Positions 56,501 through 64,000 of a stretch of DNA of 64,000 nucleotides are shown piece after piece. Numbering within the stretch: the first letter of the stretch is position 1; every line of letters starts with the position of its first letter. Made by a program: the position numbers and the translations under genes. Under the pieces are notes generated by a model. It ran no database searches. It was not told the DNA's origin and was given only the letters and a program-made list of their open reading frames with translations. This stretch comes from Streptomyces bauhiniae. Lineage in GTDB: Bacteria > Actinomycetota > Actinomycetes > Streptomycetales > Streptomycetaceae. The stretch is taken from the NCBI RefSeq assembly GCF_004784475.1, contig NZ_SRRT01000004.1, positions 496,001-560,000 of the forward strand, written 5' to 3'.

Positions 56501-56962
56501 CTAGCCGTCCACCGAGGCGTGGCCTCCGGTGGACCCGAAGCCCCCCTCGGCCCTCACCGAACCGGGAAGTTCCGCGACCTCCTGGAAGCGGACCCTCTCG
56601 ACCTGCTGGACGACCAGTTGGGCAATCCGGTCGAAGCGCTCGAACCGCACACTGTCGCGCGGATCGAGATTCACCACGATCACCTTGATCTCTCCACGGT
56701 ACCCGGCATCAACCGTCCCCGGGGCGTTCACAAGCGCCACTCCGCAGCGGGCCGCCAGCCCTGAGCGGGGGTGCACGAAGGCCGCGTACCCCTCGGGCAG
56801 CGCGATGGCCACGCCCGTGGGCAGCACGGCCCGCTCACCGGGCTTCAGTTCGCATGCCTCGGTGGTGCGCAGATCGGCGCCGGCGTCGCCGGGGTGCTCG
56901 TACGCCGGAAGCGGTACGTCGGGGTCGATGCGGCGGAGGGAGACGTCCAGCGGGGCGCTCAC
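56501..56962 (-). CDS. dut: Deoxyuridine 5'-triphosphate nucleotidohydrolase (dUTPase)
   Basis: A protein of 153 aa; GTG 56962 overlaps the PaaI-type thioesterase stop. All five trimeric dUTPase motifs are present: PGDAGADL (catalytic Asp), PRSGLAARCG, GTVDAGYRGEIKVI, DRIAQLVV and the C-terminal arm RAEGGFGSTG. It hydrolyses dUTP to dUMP and PPi, keeping uracil out of DNA. Confidence 0.97.
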   Translation of the reverse strand: MSAPLDVSLRRIDPDVPLPAYEHPGDAGADLRTTEACELKPGERAVLPTGVAIALPEGYAAFVHPRSGLAARCGVALVNAPGTVDAGYRGEIKVIVVNLDPRDSVRFERFDRIAQLVVQQVERVRFQEVAELPGSVRAEGGFGSTGGHASVDG

Positions 56963-57537
56963 GGGTTCACCTCGAAGGCACGGGAGCGCCGGATCTGGTC
57001 CGGGTCGCTCATGGCGGCCCGGATCTCCTGCTCGCGGCCGTGTTCGGTGAAGTGGTCGACCTTCACCTCGATGAACAGCGCCTCCGCGCGGACGGCGACG
57101 GGGCCCTCGGGACCGCCGATGCGGCCGGTCGCGCGGGAGTAGATCTTGCGGCCGGCGACCGCGGTGACCTCGGCCTCAAGGTGCAGCACGGTGCCGACGG
57201 GCACCGGGGCCACGAAGTCGGTCTCCAGCCGTCCGGTGACGGCGATGGTGCGCAGCAGCCAGTTCAGCGAGCCGAGGGTCTCGTCCAGGGCGGTGGCCAG
57301 CACCCCGCCGTGCGCGAGGCCGGGGGCGCCCTGGTGGGCGGGCTGGACGGTGAACTCGGCGGTCAGCGAGACGCCGTCGCCCGCGCGTGCCTCCAGGTGC
57401 AGCCCGTGCGGCTGGCCGGGGCCGCAGCCGAAACAGTGTTCGTAGTGGGCACCGAGCGGCTCACCGGGCGCGGGGGCGTCGGGATGCCGGACGGGGGGCT
57501 GTGCGTCGGCGGGGGGCAGGAGGCTGGCTGAACTCAC
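56959..57537 (-). CDS. PaaI/YiiD-type hotdog-fold thioesterase
   Basis: A protein of 192 aa from GTG 57537. An N-terminal zinc-finger-like segment (HCFGCGPGQPHGLHL) is followed by the hotdog fold with PGLAHGGVLATALDETLG, where the Asp/Glu are catalytic in the PaaI family, and IYSRATGRI. It acts on acyl-CoA; the substrate is unknown. It is coupled to dut. Confidence 0.88.
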   Translation of the reverse strand: MSSASLLPPADAQPPVRHPDAPAPGEPLGAHYEHCFGCGPGQPHGLHLEARAGDGVSLTAEFTVQPAHQGAPGLAHGGVLATALDETLGSLNWLLRTIAVTGRLETDFVAPVPVGTVLHLEAEVTAVAGRKIYSRATGRIGGPEGPVAVRAEALFIEVKVDHFTEHGREQEIRAAMSDPDQIRRSRAFEVNP

Positions 57538-57627
57538 AGGCGCAGACCTTACCGCTCCGCCCTGTGGCCGCCACCACGCCGCCGCCCCGGCGTCCGGGAT
57601 GTCCGTCCACCGTGCCAAGCTTGGCTC

Positions 57628-58092
57628 ATGCAGCTCTCCGCCGCCCCCTACGAAGAACGCCTGACCGCCCCCCGCTCGTGGTGGCTGATCAGCGTGCTCG
57701 TGGGCGTCTCCTTCGCCCTGATCCTGCTGCCTTTCGGCACCCTGCCGCTGCTCGGCGGCCTGGTCGGCGGCACGGCCGTCGCGGCGGTGATGGCCAGCGC
57801 GTACGGCTCCCCGCGCATCCGCGTGGTGGGCGACGCGCTGATCGCGGGCGACGCCCGTATCCCGGTGGCGGCGCTCGGCGCGGCCGAGGTGCTGGACGCG
57901 GAGGAGGCCCGCGCCTGGCGCACGTACAAGGCCGACGTCCGCGCGTTCCTGCTGCTGCGCGCCTACATCCCGACGGCGCTGCGGGTCGAGGTGACCGACC
58001 CCGAGGACCCGACGCCGTACCTGTACCTGTCGACGCGGGACCCGGAGAAGCTGGCGGCGGCGATCGCGGGCGCGAAGACCCCGGCCGCCTGA
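57628..58092 (+). CDS. DUF3093 membrane protein
   Basis: A protein of 154 aa. Two hydrophobic segments (about 20-58) are followed by a soluble domain with RIRVVGDALIAGDARIPV, ending in YLYLSTRDPEKLAAAI. This matches DUF3093, equivalent to Rv2698 next to dut. Divergent from the dut operon; function unknown. Confidence 0.9.
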   Translation: MQLSAAPYEERLTAPRSWWLISVLVGVSFALILLPFGTLPLLGGLVGGTAVAAVMASAYGSPRIRVVGDALIAGDARIPVAALGAAEVLDAEEARAWRTYKADVRAFLLLRAYIPTALRVEVTDPEDPTPYLYLSTRDPEKLAAAIAGAKTPAA

Positions 58093-58114
58093 GCCGCGCC
58101 GGATCAGCGCGACG

Positions 58115-59020
58115 TCAGCTCCCGGTGCCCTCCGGGTAGCCGGTGATCCTCAGCGGGTCCTCGGGCTCCTCCAGCGGCGGCAGGTCGGCCAGCCGGTCCC
58201 AGGGGACCTGGCTCTTGCGCAGGTCGGCCCGCACGCGTGCGGCGAGCTTCCGGGTGTCCCGGCGGTTCATGACCGCGCCGACGGCGGCGCCGACCATGAA
58301 AGGCATGAGGTTGGGCAGGTTGCGGACCATGCGCTTCATGATCCGCTGGCGCAGTTCGCGCTTCATCCGGCCGCTGAGGGCGACGTCGATGGACGCCGGT
58401 TTCATCACGTCGATCCCGCGCTCCCCCGACCAGGAGGACAGATACGCGGTGCTGCGGACGCGGAGGCCGCCCGGCGGGCGCAGGCCGTAGACCTCGTGGA
58501 GTTCGGCGATGAGCTTCAGCTCGATCGCGGCGACCCCGGTGATCTCGGCGGCCAGCTCGGTGGGCATGGCGGGCGGTACGGGGAGCATGGCGGCAGCGCC
58601 GATCCCGGCGCCGACCGTGGAGGTCCCGGCGGCCGCTCCGGCCACCAATTTGTCGGCGAGCTGCTCGGGCCCGAGGCCCGGGAACTGCCGGCGCAGGGTC
58701 GCCAGGTCGCGTACGGGGACGCGTGGGGCCAGGTCGATGACCCGGTCGGCGACGTAGGCGAGTCCCGCGCGGGCGTGCGTGCCGCCCCTGCGGGCGCCTT
58801 CGCGGGCCAGCAGGCGGGCGCGGGCGCGCATCGCCGCCGCCCGGCCGGGGGACTCCCCCGTCCTGGCCGCGTCGGTCTCAGACGCCGGTTCGAGCGAGGC
58901 CCCCGGTTCGGCGGGGCCCCGCTCGTCTTCGTCACGTGTGCCGTGCGAGCCCTTGAAGAGCCCTTTGTCCGCTCCCGGAAGGTGGAAGCGGCGCTTCCGC
59001 GGAGGGGTCGAGCCAGTCAC
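58115..59020 (-). CDS. Conserved hypothetical protein with EcsC-like segment
   Basis: A protein of 301 aa; GTG 59020 after GGGACGG. The N-terminal 90 residues are charged and probably disordered. A central part with TVGAGIGAAAMLPVPPAMPT then ELAAEITGVAAIELKLIAEL and HEVYGL recalls EcsC-type proteins. A hydrophobic stretch NLMPFMVGAAVGAVMN follows. It is probably membrane-associated, but no function can be given. It lies directly downstream of the DUF4193 gene. Confidence 0.8.
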   Translation of the reverse strand: MTGSTPPRKRRFHLPGADKGLFKGSHGTRDEDERGPAEPGASLEPASETDAARTGESPGRAAAMRARARLLAREGARRGGTHARAGLAYVADRVIDLAPRVPVRDLATLRRQFPGLGPEQLADKLVAGAAAGTSTVGAGIGAAAMLPVPPAMPTELAAEITGVAAIELKLIAELHEVYGLRPPGGLRVRSTAYLSSWSGERGIDVMKPASIDVALSGRMKRELRQRIMKRMVRNLPNLMPFMVGAAVGAVMNRRDTRKLAARVRADLRKSQVPWDRLADLPPLEEPEDPLRITGYPEGTGS

Positions 59021-59033
59021 GGCCGACCCGTCC

Positions 59034-59330
59034 CTAGTCGCAGTCGCGGCAGATCGGCTGGCCGTTCTTCTCACGGGCCAACTGGCTGCGGTGGTGGACC
59101 AGGAAGCAGCTCATGCAGGTGAACTCGTCCTGCTGCTTGGGCAGCACGCGGACGGCCAGCTCCTCGTTGGAGAGGTCGGCGCCCGGAAGCTCAAGGCCCT
59201 CAGCGGCCTCGAACTCGTCGACGTCCACCGCGGAGGTGGACTTGTCGTTCCGGCGGGCCTTCAGCTCTTCGAGACTGTCCGAGTCGACGTCGTCGTCGGT
59301 CTTGCGTGGAGTGTCGTAATCGGTTGCCAT
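59034..59330 (-). CDS. DUF4193 protein
   Basis: A protein of 98 aa. An acidic N-terminal half is followed by a zinc-ribbon-like pair (CMSC ... CRDC) near the end. It matches DUF4193 (Rv2699c-type), a highly conserved small actinobacterial protein of unknown role, possibly RNA-polymerase- or ribosome-associated given its RbpA-like composition (inference). Confidence 0.93.
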   Translation of the reverse strand: MATDYDTPRKTDDDVDSDSLEELKARRNDKSTSAVDVDEFEAAEGLELPGADLSNEELAVRVLPKQQDEFTCMSCFLVHHRSQLAREKNGQPICRDCD

Positions 59331-59736
59331 GTGTCGCTCTCCCCCTCTGGGTGTCTGCGGTGTCTTCAGCGCACGTAACGCGTGAGAGGCCGGACTTGTG
59401 CCCGACCTGAGGCGGAGATTTTGCCTCACATCAAGGTCTGTTACTCAATCGACACCCAACCCGGCCCCTCGTGAGTGATCGGCTTGGATGGCGGTGAGGA
59501 CCGTACACGGTTCGAATGCCGCACCTCAAAGGCGCCTCATCGTGTACTTCCCGTGATCAGGAGCCTTGAAAACCCGGATTTTCCCGGCTTTCCGGCCCCC
59601 TTCATGATCACAGACAGTGCATGGCCGGAAATCCGCCCATGTGATTGATCACACAGGGAAAACCTCTTTCGGTGCTCGGAAAATTCCGCGCGAAGCGAAC
59701 ATCCTCCGCGAGTGTCGGGATCTGTGACAAGGGCGG
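59331..59736. other. Intergenic region between DUF4193 and cutS
   Basis: This 406-bp stretch is non-coding and has a lower G+C than its flanks. It carries TGTGAT-TG-ATCACA at 59640-59653 and another TGATCACA half-site near 59603-59612. It probably holds the DUF4193 promoter. No RNA gene was recognised. Confidence 0.6.
59640..59653. promoter_or_regulatory. CRP-like palindrome
   Basis: TGTGAT-TG-ATCACA is a perfect inverted repeat. It does not fit the reported Streptomyces Crp spacing, so the regulator is unknown. Confidence 0.3.
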
Positions 59737-61017
59737 TCACAACGGCAGCGTCACCCGCATCACCAGACCGCCGCCCTCACGCGGAACGGCCGCGATGTGC
59801 CCGCCGTGCGCCCGCGCCACGGACCGCACGATGGACAGACCGAGCCCGACCCCCTTATCGCTGCCCGTACGCTCCGTACGCAGCCGCCGGAAGGGCTCGA
59901 AGAGATTGTCGATCTCGTACGCGGGCACCACGGGACCGGTGTTGGCCACGGTCAGCACCGCACGGCCGTGCTCGACCGCCGTGCTGACCTCCACCCACCC
60001 GATCTCCGCCGCCCCGCCGTCGCGCTGCGTCTCGTCCGGGGCCACGTTGTAGCGCACCGCGTTCTGTACGAGGTTGAGCGCAATGCGCTCCAGCAGCACG
60101 CCGTTGCCGCGCACCACGGCGGGCTCCAGCTCGCTGCGGATCTCCACGCCGCGGGCCTCGGCCTCGCCGCGCACCTGGTCGATGGCCTGCCCGGCCACCT
60201 CCGCGAGGTCCACCGGACCCCGCTCGACGATCTGGTTGTCGCTGCGGGCGAGCAGCAGCAGGCCCTCCACCAACTGCTCGCTGCGCTCGTTGGTGGCCAG
60301 CAGGGTCTTGCCGAGCTGCTGCAGCTCCACCGGGGCGTTCGGGTCCGAGAGGTGGACCTCAAGCAGCGTGCGGTTGATCGCCAGCGGGGTGCGCAGCTCG
60401 TGCGAGGCGTTGCCGACGAAGCGCTGCTGGGCGGTGAAGGCACGCTGGAGGCGCTCCAGCATGTCGTCGAAGGTGTCGGCCAGCTCCTTCAGCTCGTCGT
60501 CCGGTCCGTCCAGCTCGATCCGCCGGGACAGGTCGGAACCGGCCACCTGGCGGGCGGTGCGGGTGATCCGGCCGAGCGGGGAGAGCACCCGGCCGGCCAT
60601 CGCGTAGCCGAACGCGAAGGCGATCACCGCGAGGCCCAGCAGGGCCAGCAGCGAGCGGCTGAGCAGGTTGTCCAGGGCCACCTGGCGCTGGTGGTCGACG
60701 CACTGGCTGATCGCAGTGTTGAAGTCCTGGAGCGACAGGCTGGTGGTGTTGTTGATCGCCGGGCAGTTGCCGCTGGACACGCGGAGGTCCTGGTAGCCGA
60801 CGATCTTGAACAGGGGCTGGTTGCCGGTGCTGATCGCCTGCGCGGCCAGCAGATAGATGATCGACAGCAGCAGGATGCCGGCGATCAGGAACATACCGCC
60901 GTACAGCAGGGTGAGCCGTATCCGGATGGTCGGGCGCAGCCAGGGGAAGGGCGGCTGGGGGCGGGGGTCCCAGGTGGGCTTCGGGGGCGCCTGGGGCGGC
61001 GCGGGCGAGGCGGCCAC
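59737..61017 (-). CDS. cutS: CutS sensor histidine kinase
   Basis: A protein of 426 aa. A Pro-rich cytosolic start is followed by TM1 (about 33-58), a short extracellular loop with two cysteines (Cys85 and Cys106), and TM2 (about 122-145). Then HAMP, HisKA with His206 in NASHELRTPLAI, and HATPase (NLVQNAVRYN, GVGLGLSIVRSVARAHGG). The paired cysteines and the gene neighbourhood match S. coelicolor CutS, which is reported to monitor extracytoplasmic redox/disulfide state. It follows cutR by 6 bp in the same operon. Confidence 0.9.
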   Translation of the reverse strand: MAASPAPPQAPPKPTWDPRPQPPFPWLRPTIRIRLTLLYGGMFLIAGILLLSIIYLLAAQAISTGNQPLFKIVGYQDLRVSSGNCPAINNTTSLSLQDFNTAISQCVDHQRQVALDNLLSRSLLALLGLAVIAFAFGYAMAGRVLSPLGRITRTARQVAGSDLSRRIELDGPDDELKELADTFDDMLERLQRAFTAQQRFVGNASHELRTPLAINRTLLEVHLSDPNAPVELQQLGKTLLATNERSEQLVEGLLLLARSDNQIVERGPVDLAEVAGQAIDQVRGEAEARGVEIRSELEPAVVRGNGVLLERIALNLVQNAVRYNVAPDETQRDGGAAEIGWVEVSTAVEHGRAVLTVANTGPVVPAYEIDNLFEPFRRLRTERTGSDKGVGLGLSIVRSVARAHGGHIAAVPREGGGLVMRVTLPL

Positions 61018-61023
61018 GGCGGA

Positions 61024-61677
61024 TCAGATCCGGTAGCCGGAGCCGGGGACCGTCACGATCACCGGGGGCTCGCCGAGTTTGCGGCGCAGCGTCATCACCG
61101 TCACCCGCACCACGTTGGTGAAGGGGTCGGTGTTCTCGTCCCACGCCTTCTCCAGCAGCTGCTCGGCCGACACGACCGCGCCCTCGCTGCGCATCAGGAC
61201 CTCCAGCACCGCGAACTCCTTCGGCGCGAGCTGGACCTCCTTGCCGTCGCGGAAGACCTCGCGGCGGTTGGGGTCGAGCTTGATACCGGCCCGCTCCAGG
61301 ACGGGGGGCAGCGGCACGCTGGTGCGGCGGCCGAGGGCGCGCACGCGGGCGATCAGCTCGCTGAAGGCGAACGGCTTGGGCAGGTAGTCGTCGGCGCCGA
61401 TCTCCAGGCCCTCGACGCGGTCGCTGACGTCACCGGAGGCGGTGAGCATCAGCACGCGCGTAGGCATCCCCAGCTCCACGATGCGGCGGCAGACGTCGTC
61501 GCCGTGCACGAGCGGGAGGTCGCGGTCGAGGACGACCACGTCGTAGTCGTTGACGCCGATGCGCTCCAGGGCGGCCGCCCCGTCGTACACGACGTCGACG
61601 GCCATGGCCTCCCGGCGCAGTCCGGTGGCCACCGCATCGGCGAGCAACTGCTCGTCCTCGACGACGAGTACACGCAC
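61024..61677 (-). CDS. cutR: CutR response regulator
   Basis: A protein of 217 aa; GTG 61677 after GGAAGGA. OmpR type: VLVVEDEQLLADAV, phospho-acceptor Asp51 in VVLDRDLPLVHG, LTASG, KPFAFSEL; the winged helix ends TNVVRVTVMTLRRKLGEP and VPGSGYRI. Partner of CutS. It probably controls envelope-stress genes such as the HtrA-type proteases. Confidence 0.92.
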   Translation of the reverse strand: MRVLVVEDEQLLADAVATGLRREAMAVDVVYDGAAALERIGVNDYDVVVLDRDLPLVHGDDVCRRIVELGMPTRVLMLTASGDVSDRVEGLEIGADDYLPKPFAFSELIARVRALGRRTSVPLPPVLERAGIKLDPNRREVFRDGKEVQLAPKEFAVLEVLMRSEGAVVSAEQLLEKAWDENTDPFTNVVRVTVMTLRRKLGEPPVIVTVPGSGYRI

Positions 61678-62089
61678 GTCGCTAGTCCTTCCTGAAGTCC
61701 ACCCGCGTAGCCGCGCCGGGGCGCGGGCGGGCGGAGACGGCCGTGGGATCGGGCCTCCATCCTGCCCTTTTCGGCCATAAGTCGGCTGTAAGCCGGGAGC
61801 GGGGACCGCAGGGACGGAGGGGGCGGGACGAGAATGCCGGAATTTCTCCGGCCGGCGAGGTTTCCGCGCGGAAGCGGACGGGGAGGACGGCTTTACACCC
61901 CGCGATCACGCTCTGCATGTGCCGCAGCACCATGCGGTACTCCGCGATCACTCGGCGGAGCGGGCGCGGGTGTCCGGCACCGTCGCCGCCCAGCAGGGCA
62001 GCGCTGGGCACCCGCGGCGATGATCGCCCCTTCCTTGACCCGGCACATCCCGTGCCACCGACCCACGACCCAGGACGAGGGGGCGCAGC
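61678..62089. other. Intergenic region between cutR and a small gene
   Basis: This 412-bp stretch has no gene I can support and should hold divergent promoters for cutRS and for the small gene at 62090. No clear operator or RNA element was seen. Confidence 0.5.
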
Positions 62090-62263
62090 ATGGACGCTTT
62101 CACCACGGGACTTCTGCAGCGCATAAAGGCGACCGAGTCCGATCTGACGCGGGCGCGTGACGAGGGGGACGACTTCCTCGTCGAGGTGGAGCAGGGTGAG
62201 CTGGACGACCTGCGCCGGCTCGCCGCCGAGCACGGTGTCGAGGTCGGGGTCACCCCCGCCTGA
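62090..62263 (+). CDS. Small acidic conserved-type protein (57 aa)
   Basis: ATG 62090 follows GACGAGGGGG. The product begins MDAFTTGLLQRIKATESDLT and continues as two predicted charged helices (FLVEVEQGELDDLRRLAAEH). It has no membrane segment and no known motif. Codon bias (G/C third positions) and the clean start-stop support it. Its function is unknown. Confidence 0.75.
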   Translation: MDAFTTGLLQRIKATESDLTRARDEGDDFLVEVEQGELDDLRRLAAEHGVEVGVTPA

Positions 62264-62264
62264 C

Positions 62265-62300
62265 GGCACCGGACGTCTGACCGGCACCGGACGTCTGCCC
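62265..62300. repeat. Two tandem 18-bp repeats
   Basis: Units 62265-62282 and 62283-62300 match at 17 of 18 positions (GGCACCGGACGTCTG core). They lie between convergent genes and are probably a local duplication. Confidence 0.7.
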
Positions 62301-62313
62301 GGCCCCGAGCGGC

Positions 62314-63129
62314 TCAGTCCTGCCAGGCGCCGAAGTCTCCCAGCAGCCGCTGGAGGGGCTCGAAGACGGCGGGGGTACCGGCGAGCGTCAGCTCGGCCGA
62401 GGGGCGCTCTCCGGGCCGCCCACCGGTCACGGCGCCCGCTTCCCGTGCGATGAGGTCCCCCGCGGCCACGTCCCACGGGTGCAGCCCGCGCTCGTAGTAC
62501 CCGTCGAGCCGGCCGCAGGCCAGGTCGCACAGGTCGATCGCCGCCGAACCTCCGCGGCGGATGTCGCGGACCAGCGGGATCAGCCGGGCCGCGATCTGGG
62601 CCTGCCAGGTGCGGACCTCGGTGACGTAGTTGAAGCCGGTGGAGATCAACGCCTGGTCCAGCGGGGCGGGCGGGCGGCAGGCCAGCGGCCGCTCGCCCTC
62701 CCAGGCGCCGGTGGCCCAGGCGCCCCCGCCGAGCACGGCCTGGTAGGTCTCGCCGCGCATCGGGGCCGCGACCACGCCCGCCACGGTCTCCCCGTCCACC
62801 TCGGCCGCGATGGACACGGCCCAGGTCGGCAGCCCGTACAGGTAGTTGACCGTGCCGTCGAGCGGGTCGATCACCCAGCGGACCCCGCTGGTGCCCTCGG
62901 TGCTCGCGCCCTCCTCACCGAGGAACCCGTCGTCGGGACGGCGCCCGGAGATCAGGTCCACGATCAGCTTCTCGGCGGCGAGGTCCATCTCGGTCACGAC
63001 GTCGACCGGGCTGGACTTGGTCGCCGCCACCGCGAGATCGGCCGGCCGCCCGTCCCGCAGCAGCGCACCCGCCTGCCGGGCGGCCTCCTGGGCGAGCTGG
63101 AGCAGTTCGGAGTGGAGGGGGTCGGTCAC
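62314..63129 (-). CDS. suhB: Inositol-1-monophosphatase family protein
   Basis: A protein of 271 aa; GTG 63129 after AAGGAG. Metal-binding motifs: LGEEGA (Glu), WVIDPLDGTVNYLYG (the DPxDGT signature), and LHPWDVAAG (third Asp). Hydrolyses inositol phosphate or related sugar/nucleotide phosphates with Mg2+. Corresponds by position to SuhB/Rv2701c. Confidence 0.93.
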   Translation of the reverse strand: MTDPLHSELLQLAQEAARQAGALLRDGRPADLAVAATKSSPVDVVTEMDLAAEKLIVDLISGRRPDDGFLGEEGASTEGTSGVRWVIDPLDGTVNYLYGLPTWAVSIAAEVDGETVAGVVAAPMRGETYQAVLGGGAWATGAWEGERPLACRPPAPLDQALISTGFNYVTEVRTWQAQIAARLIPLVRDIRRGGSAAIDLCDLACGRLDGYYERGLHPWDVAAGDLIAREAGAVTGGRPGERPSAELTLAGTPAVFEPLQRLLGDFGAWQD

Positions 63130-63137
63130 GGGACTCC

Positions 63138-64000
63138 TTATGCGAAGGGGCTGTCGGCGCCCGCTGCGGCGGGGCGGGGGGCCCGGGCCGGGCAGCAGCC
63201 GACCGGGCACACGTTGTGGCTCGCGCCGAGGGTGCCCAGGGCGCACGGGGTGATCTCGCGGCCGCCCTCGGTCTCGCACCGCTCGACGACCAGGTCGCGG
63301 ACGGCGGCGGCGAAGCGGGGGTCGGAGCCCACGGTGGCCGAGCGGCGTACTGGCAGGCCCAGTTCCGCCGCCTTGGCGGTGGCCTCGGTGTCGAGGTCGT
63401 AGAGGACCTCCATGTGGTCGGAGACGAAGCCGATGGGGGCCATCACCACGGCCGGGACCCCGGCGGCGTGCCGCTCCTCCAAGTGGTCGCAGATGTCCGG
63501 CTCCAGCCAGGGGATGTGCGGGGCGCCGGAGCGGGACTGGTAGACGAGCTGCCAGGGGTGGTCGACGCCGGTGCGCTCGCGGACGGCGTCGGCGATGAGC
63601 CGGGCCACGTCCAGGTGCTCGGCGACATAGGCGCCCCCGTCCCCGTGACCCTCGACGGGGCCGGAGGTGTCGGCGGCGGCGAGCGGGATGGAGTGGGTGG
63701 TGAAGGCGAGGTGGGCGCCGTCGCGCACCTCGTCGGGCAGGTCGGCCAGCGAGCGCAGTACGCCGTCGACCATGGGCTCGACGAAGCCGGGGTGGTTGAA
63801 GTAGTGCCGGAGCTTGTCGACCTTCGGGGGCGTCAGCCCCTCCGCCTCCAGCGCGGCGAGCGCGTCGGCCAGGTTCTCCCGGTACTGGCGGCAGCCCGAG
63901 TAGGAGGCGTAGGCGCTGGTGGCGAGGACCAGCACGCGGCGGCGGCCGTCGGCGGTCAGCTCGCGCAGGGTGTCGGTGAGGTACGGCTGCCAGTTGCGGT
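63138..64000 (-). CDS. hemH: Ferrochelatase (coproporphyrin ferrochelatase type), partial
   Basis: The 5' end lies beyond the window; about 287 residues are visible, entering at [14 protein letters not shown]. The metal-insertion His is in [11 protein letters not shown], and the catalytic Glu region is in [13 protein letters not shown]. The C-terminal [19 protein letters not shown] holds the cysteines that bind a [2Fe-2S] cluster in actinobacterial enzymes. It inserts Fe2+ into coproporphyrin III in the actinobacterial haem route. The stop is 8 bp before the suhB start, so the two are probably co-transcribed. Confidence 0.94.
   Translation of the reverse strand, partial: RNWQPYLTDTLRELTADGRRRVLVLATSAYASYSGCRQYRENLADALAALEAEGLTPPKVDKLRHYFNHPGFVEPMVDGVLRSLADLPDEVRDGAHLAFTTHSIPLAAADTSGPVEGHGDGGAYVAEHLDVARLIADAVRERTGVDHPWQLVYQSRSGAPHIPWLEPDICDHLEERHAAGVPAVVMAPIGFVSDHMEVLYDLDTEATAKAAELGLPVRRSATVGSDPRFAAAVRDLVVERCETEGGREITPCALGTLGASHNVCPVGCCPARAPRPAAAGADSPFA

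Noticed and set aside
59640..59653. Streptomyces Crp binding site
   Set aside because: The palindrome lacks the reported GTG-N6-GNCAC arrangement; kept only as an unassigned palindrome.

Overview
The window is high-GC actinobacterial DNA, almost certainly Streptomyces. The evidence is dense genes with GTG/ATGA start-stop overlaps, rare TTA codons, a CutR/CutS pair, and a dut-suhB-hemH neighbourhood that I recall being syntenic in Streptomyces and, in reduced form, in Mycobacterium (Rv2689c-Rv2701c). All functions were read from translated motifs; no search was run.

Region 1 (1-25.8 kb) is a hybrid NRPS/PKS biosynthetic cluster whose left edge is cut off. One leftward operon (18.9 kb to 1) encodes, in transcription order: a free carrier protein, C-A-T (A-domain code reads threonine), KS-AT-T, a luciferase-like flavin monooxygenase, C-T-E-like, MFS exporter, SDR, free-standing C domain, type II thioesterase, a divergent SHMT-like PLP enzyme, A-T with a truncated C remnant, and a flavin reductase. 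Most junctions overlap by 4-14 bp. A divergent promoter drives a second C-A-T and a second thioesterase, followed by a strong hairpin. Facing it are a free-standing A domain and a Rossmann-fold reductase/epimerase. TTA codons in the Thr module and in the reductase suggest bldA control. The assembly line is split over many polypeptides, has no in-cis TE domain in view, and I cannot match it to a known product.

Region 2 (26-45.6 kb) is accessory. It holds small regulator-enzyme pairs (GlxA-type, PadR, TetR, each with a visible palindrome). It also holds a four-gene operon of unrecognised function (helical protein, frameshifted P-loop protein with helical repeats, SPFH-like protein, small protein), a UvrB paralogue without its UVR domain, a WXG100-like secretion-type trio, a fasciclin protein, acetyltransferases and an SDR.

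Region 3 (45.6-64 kb) is conserved chromosome. A TrmA-family methyltransferase is followed by a potassium block: a KimA/APC-type transporter, two RCK/TrkA proteins, DUF3159, an OB-fold protein and KdpDE without kdpFABC. Then come DUF3710, dut, a PaaI thioesterase, DUF3093, DUF4193, cutS/cutR, suhB and ferrochelatase (cut by the window end).
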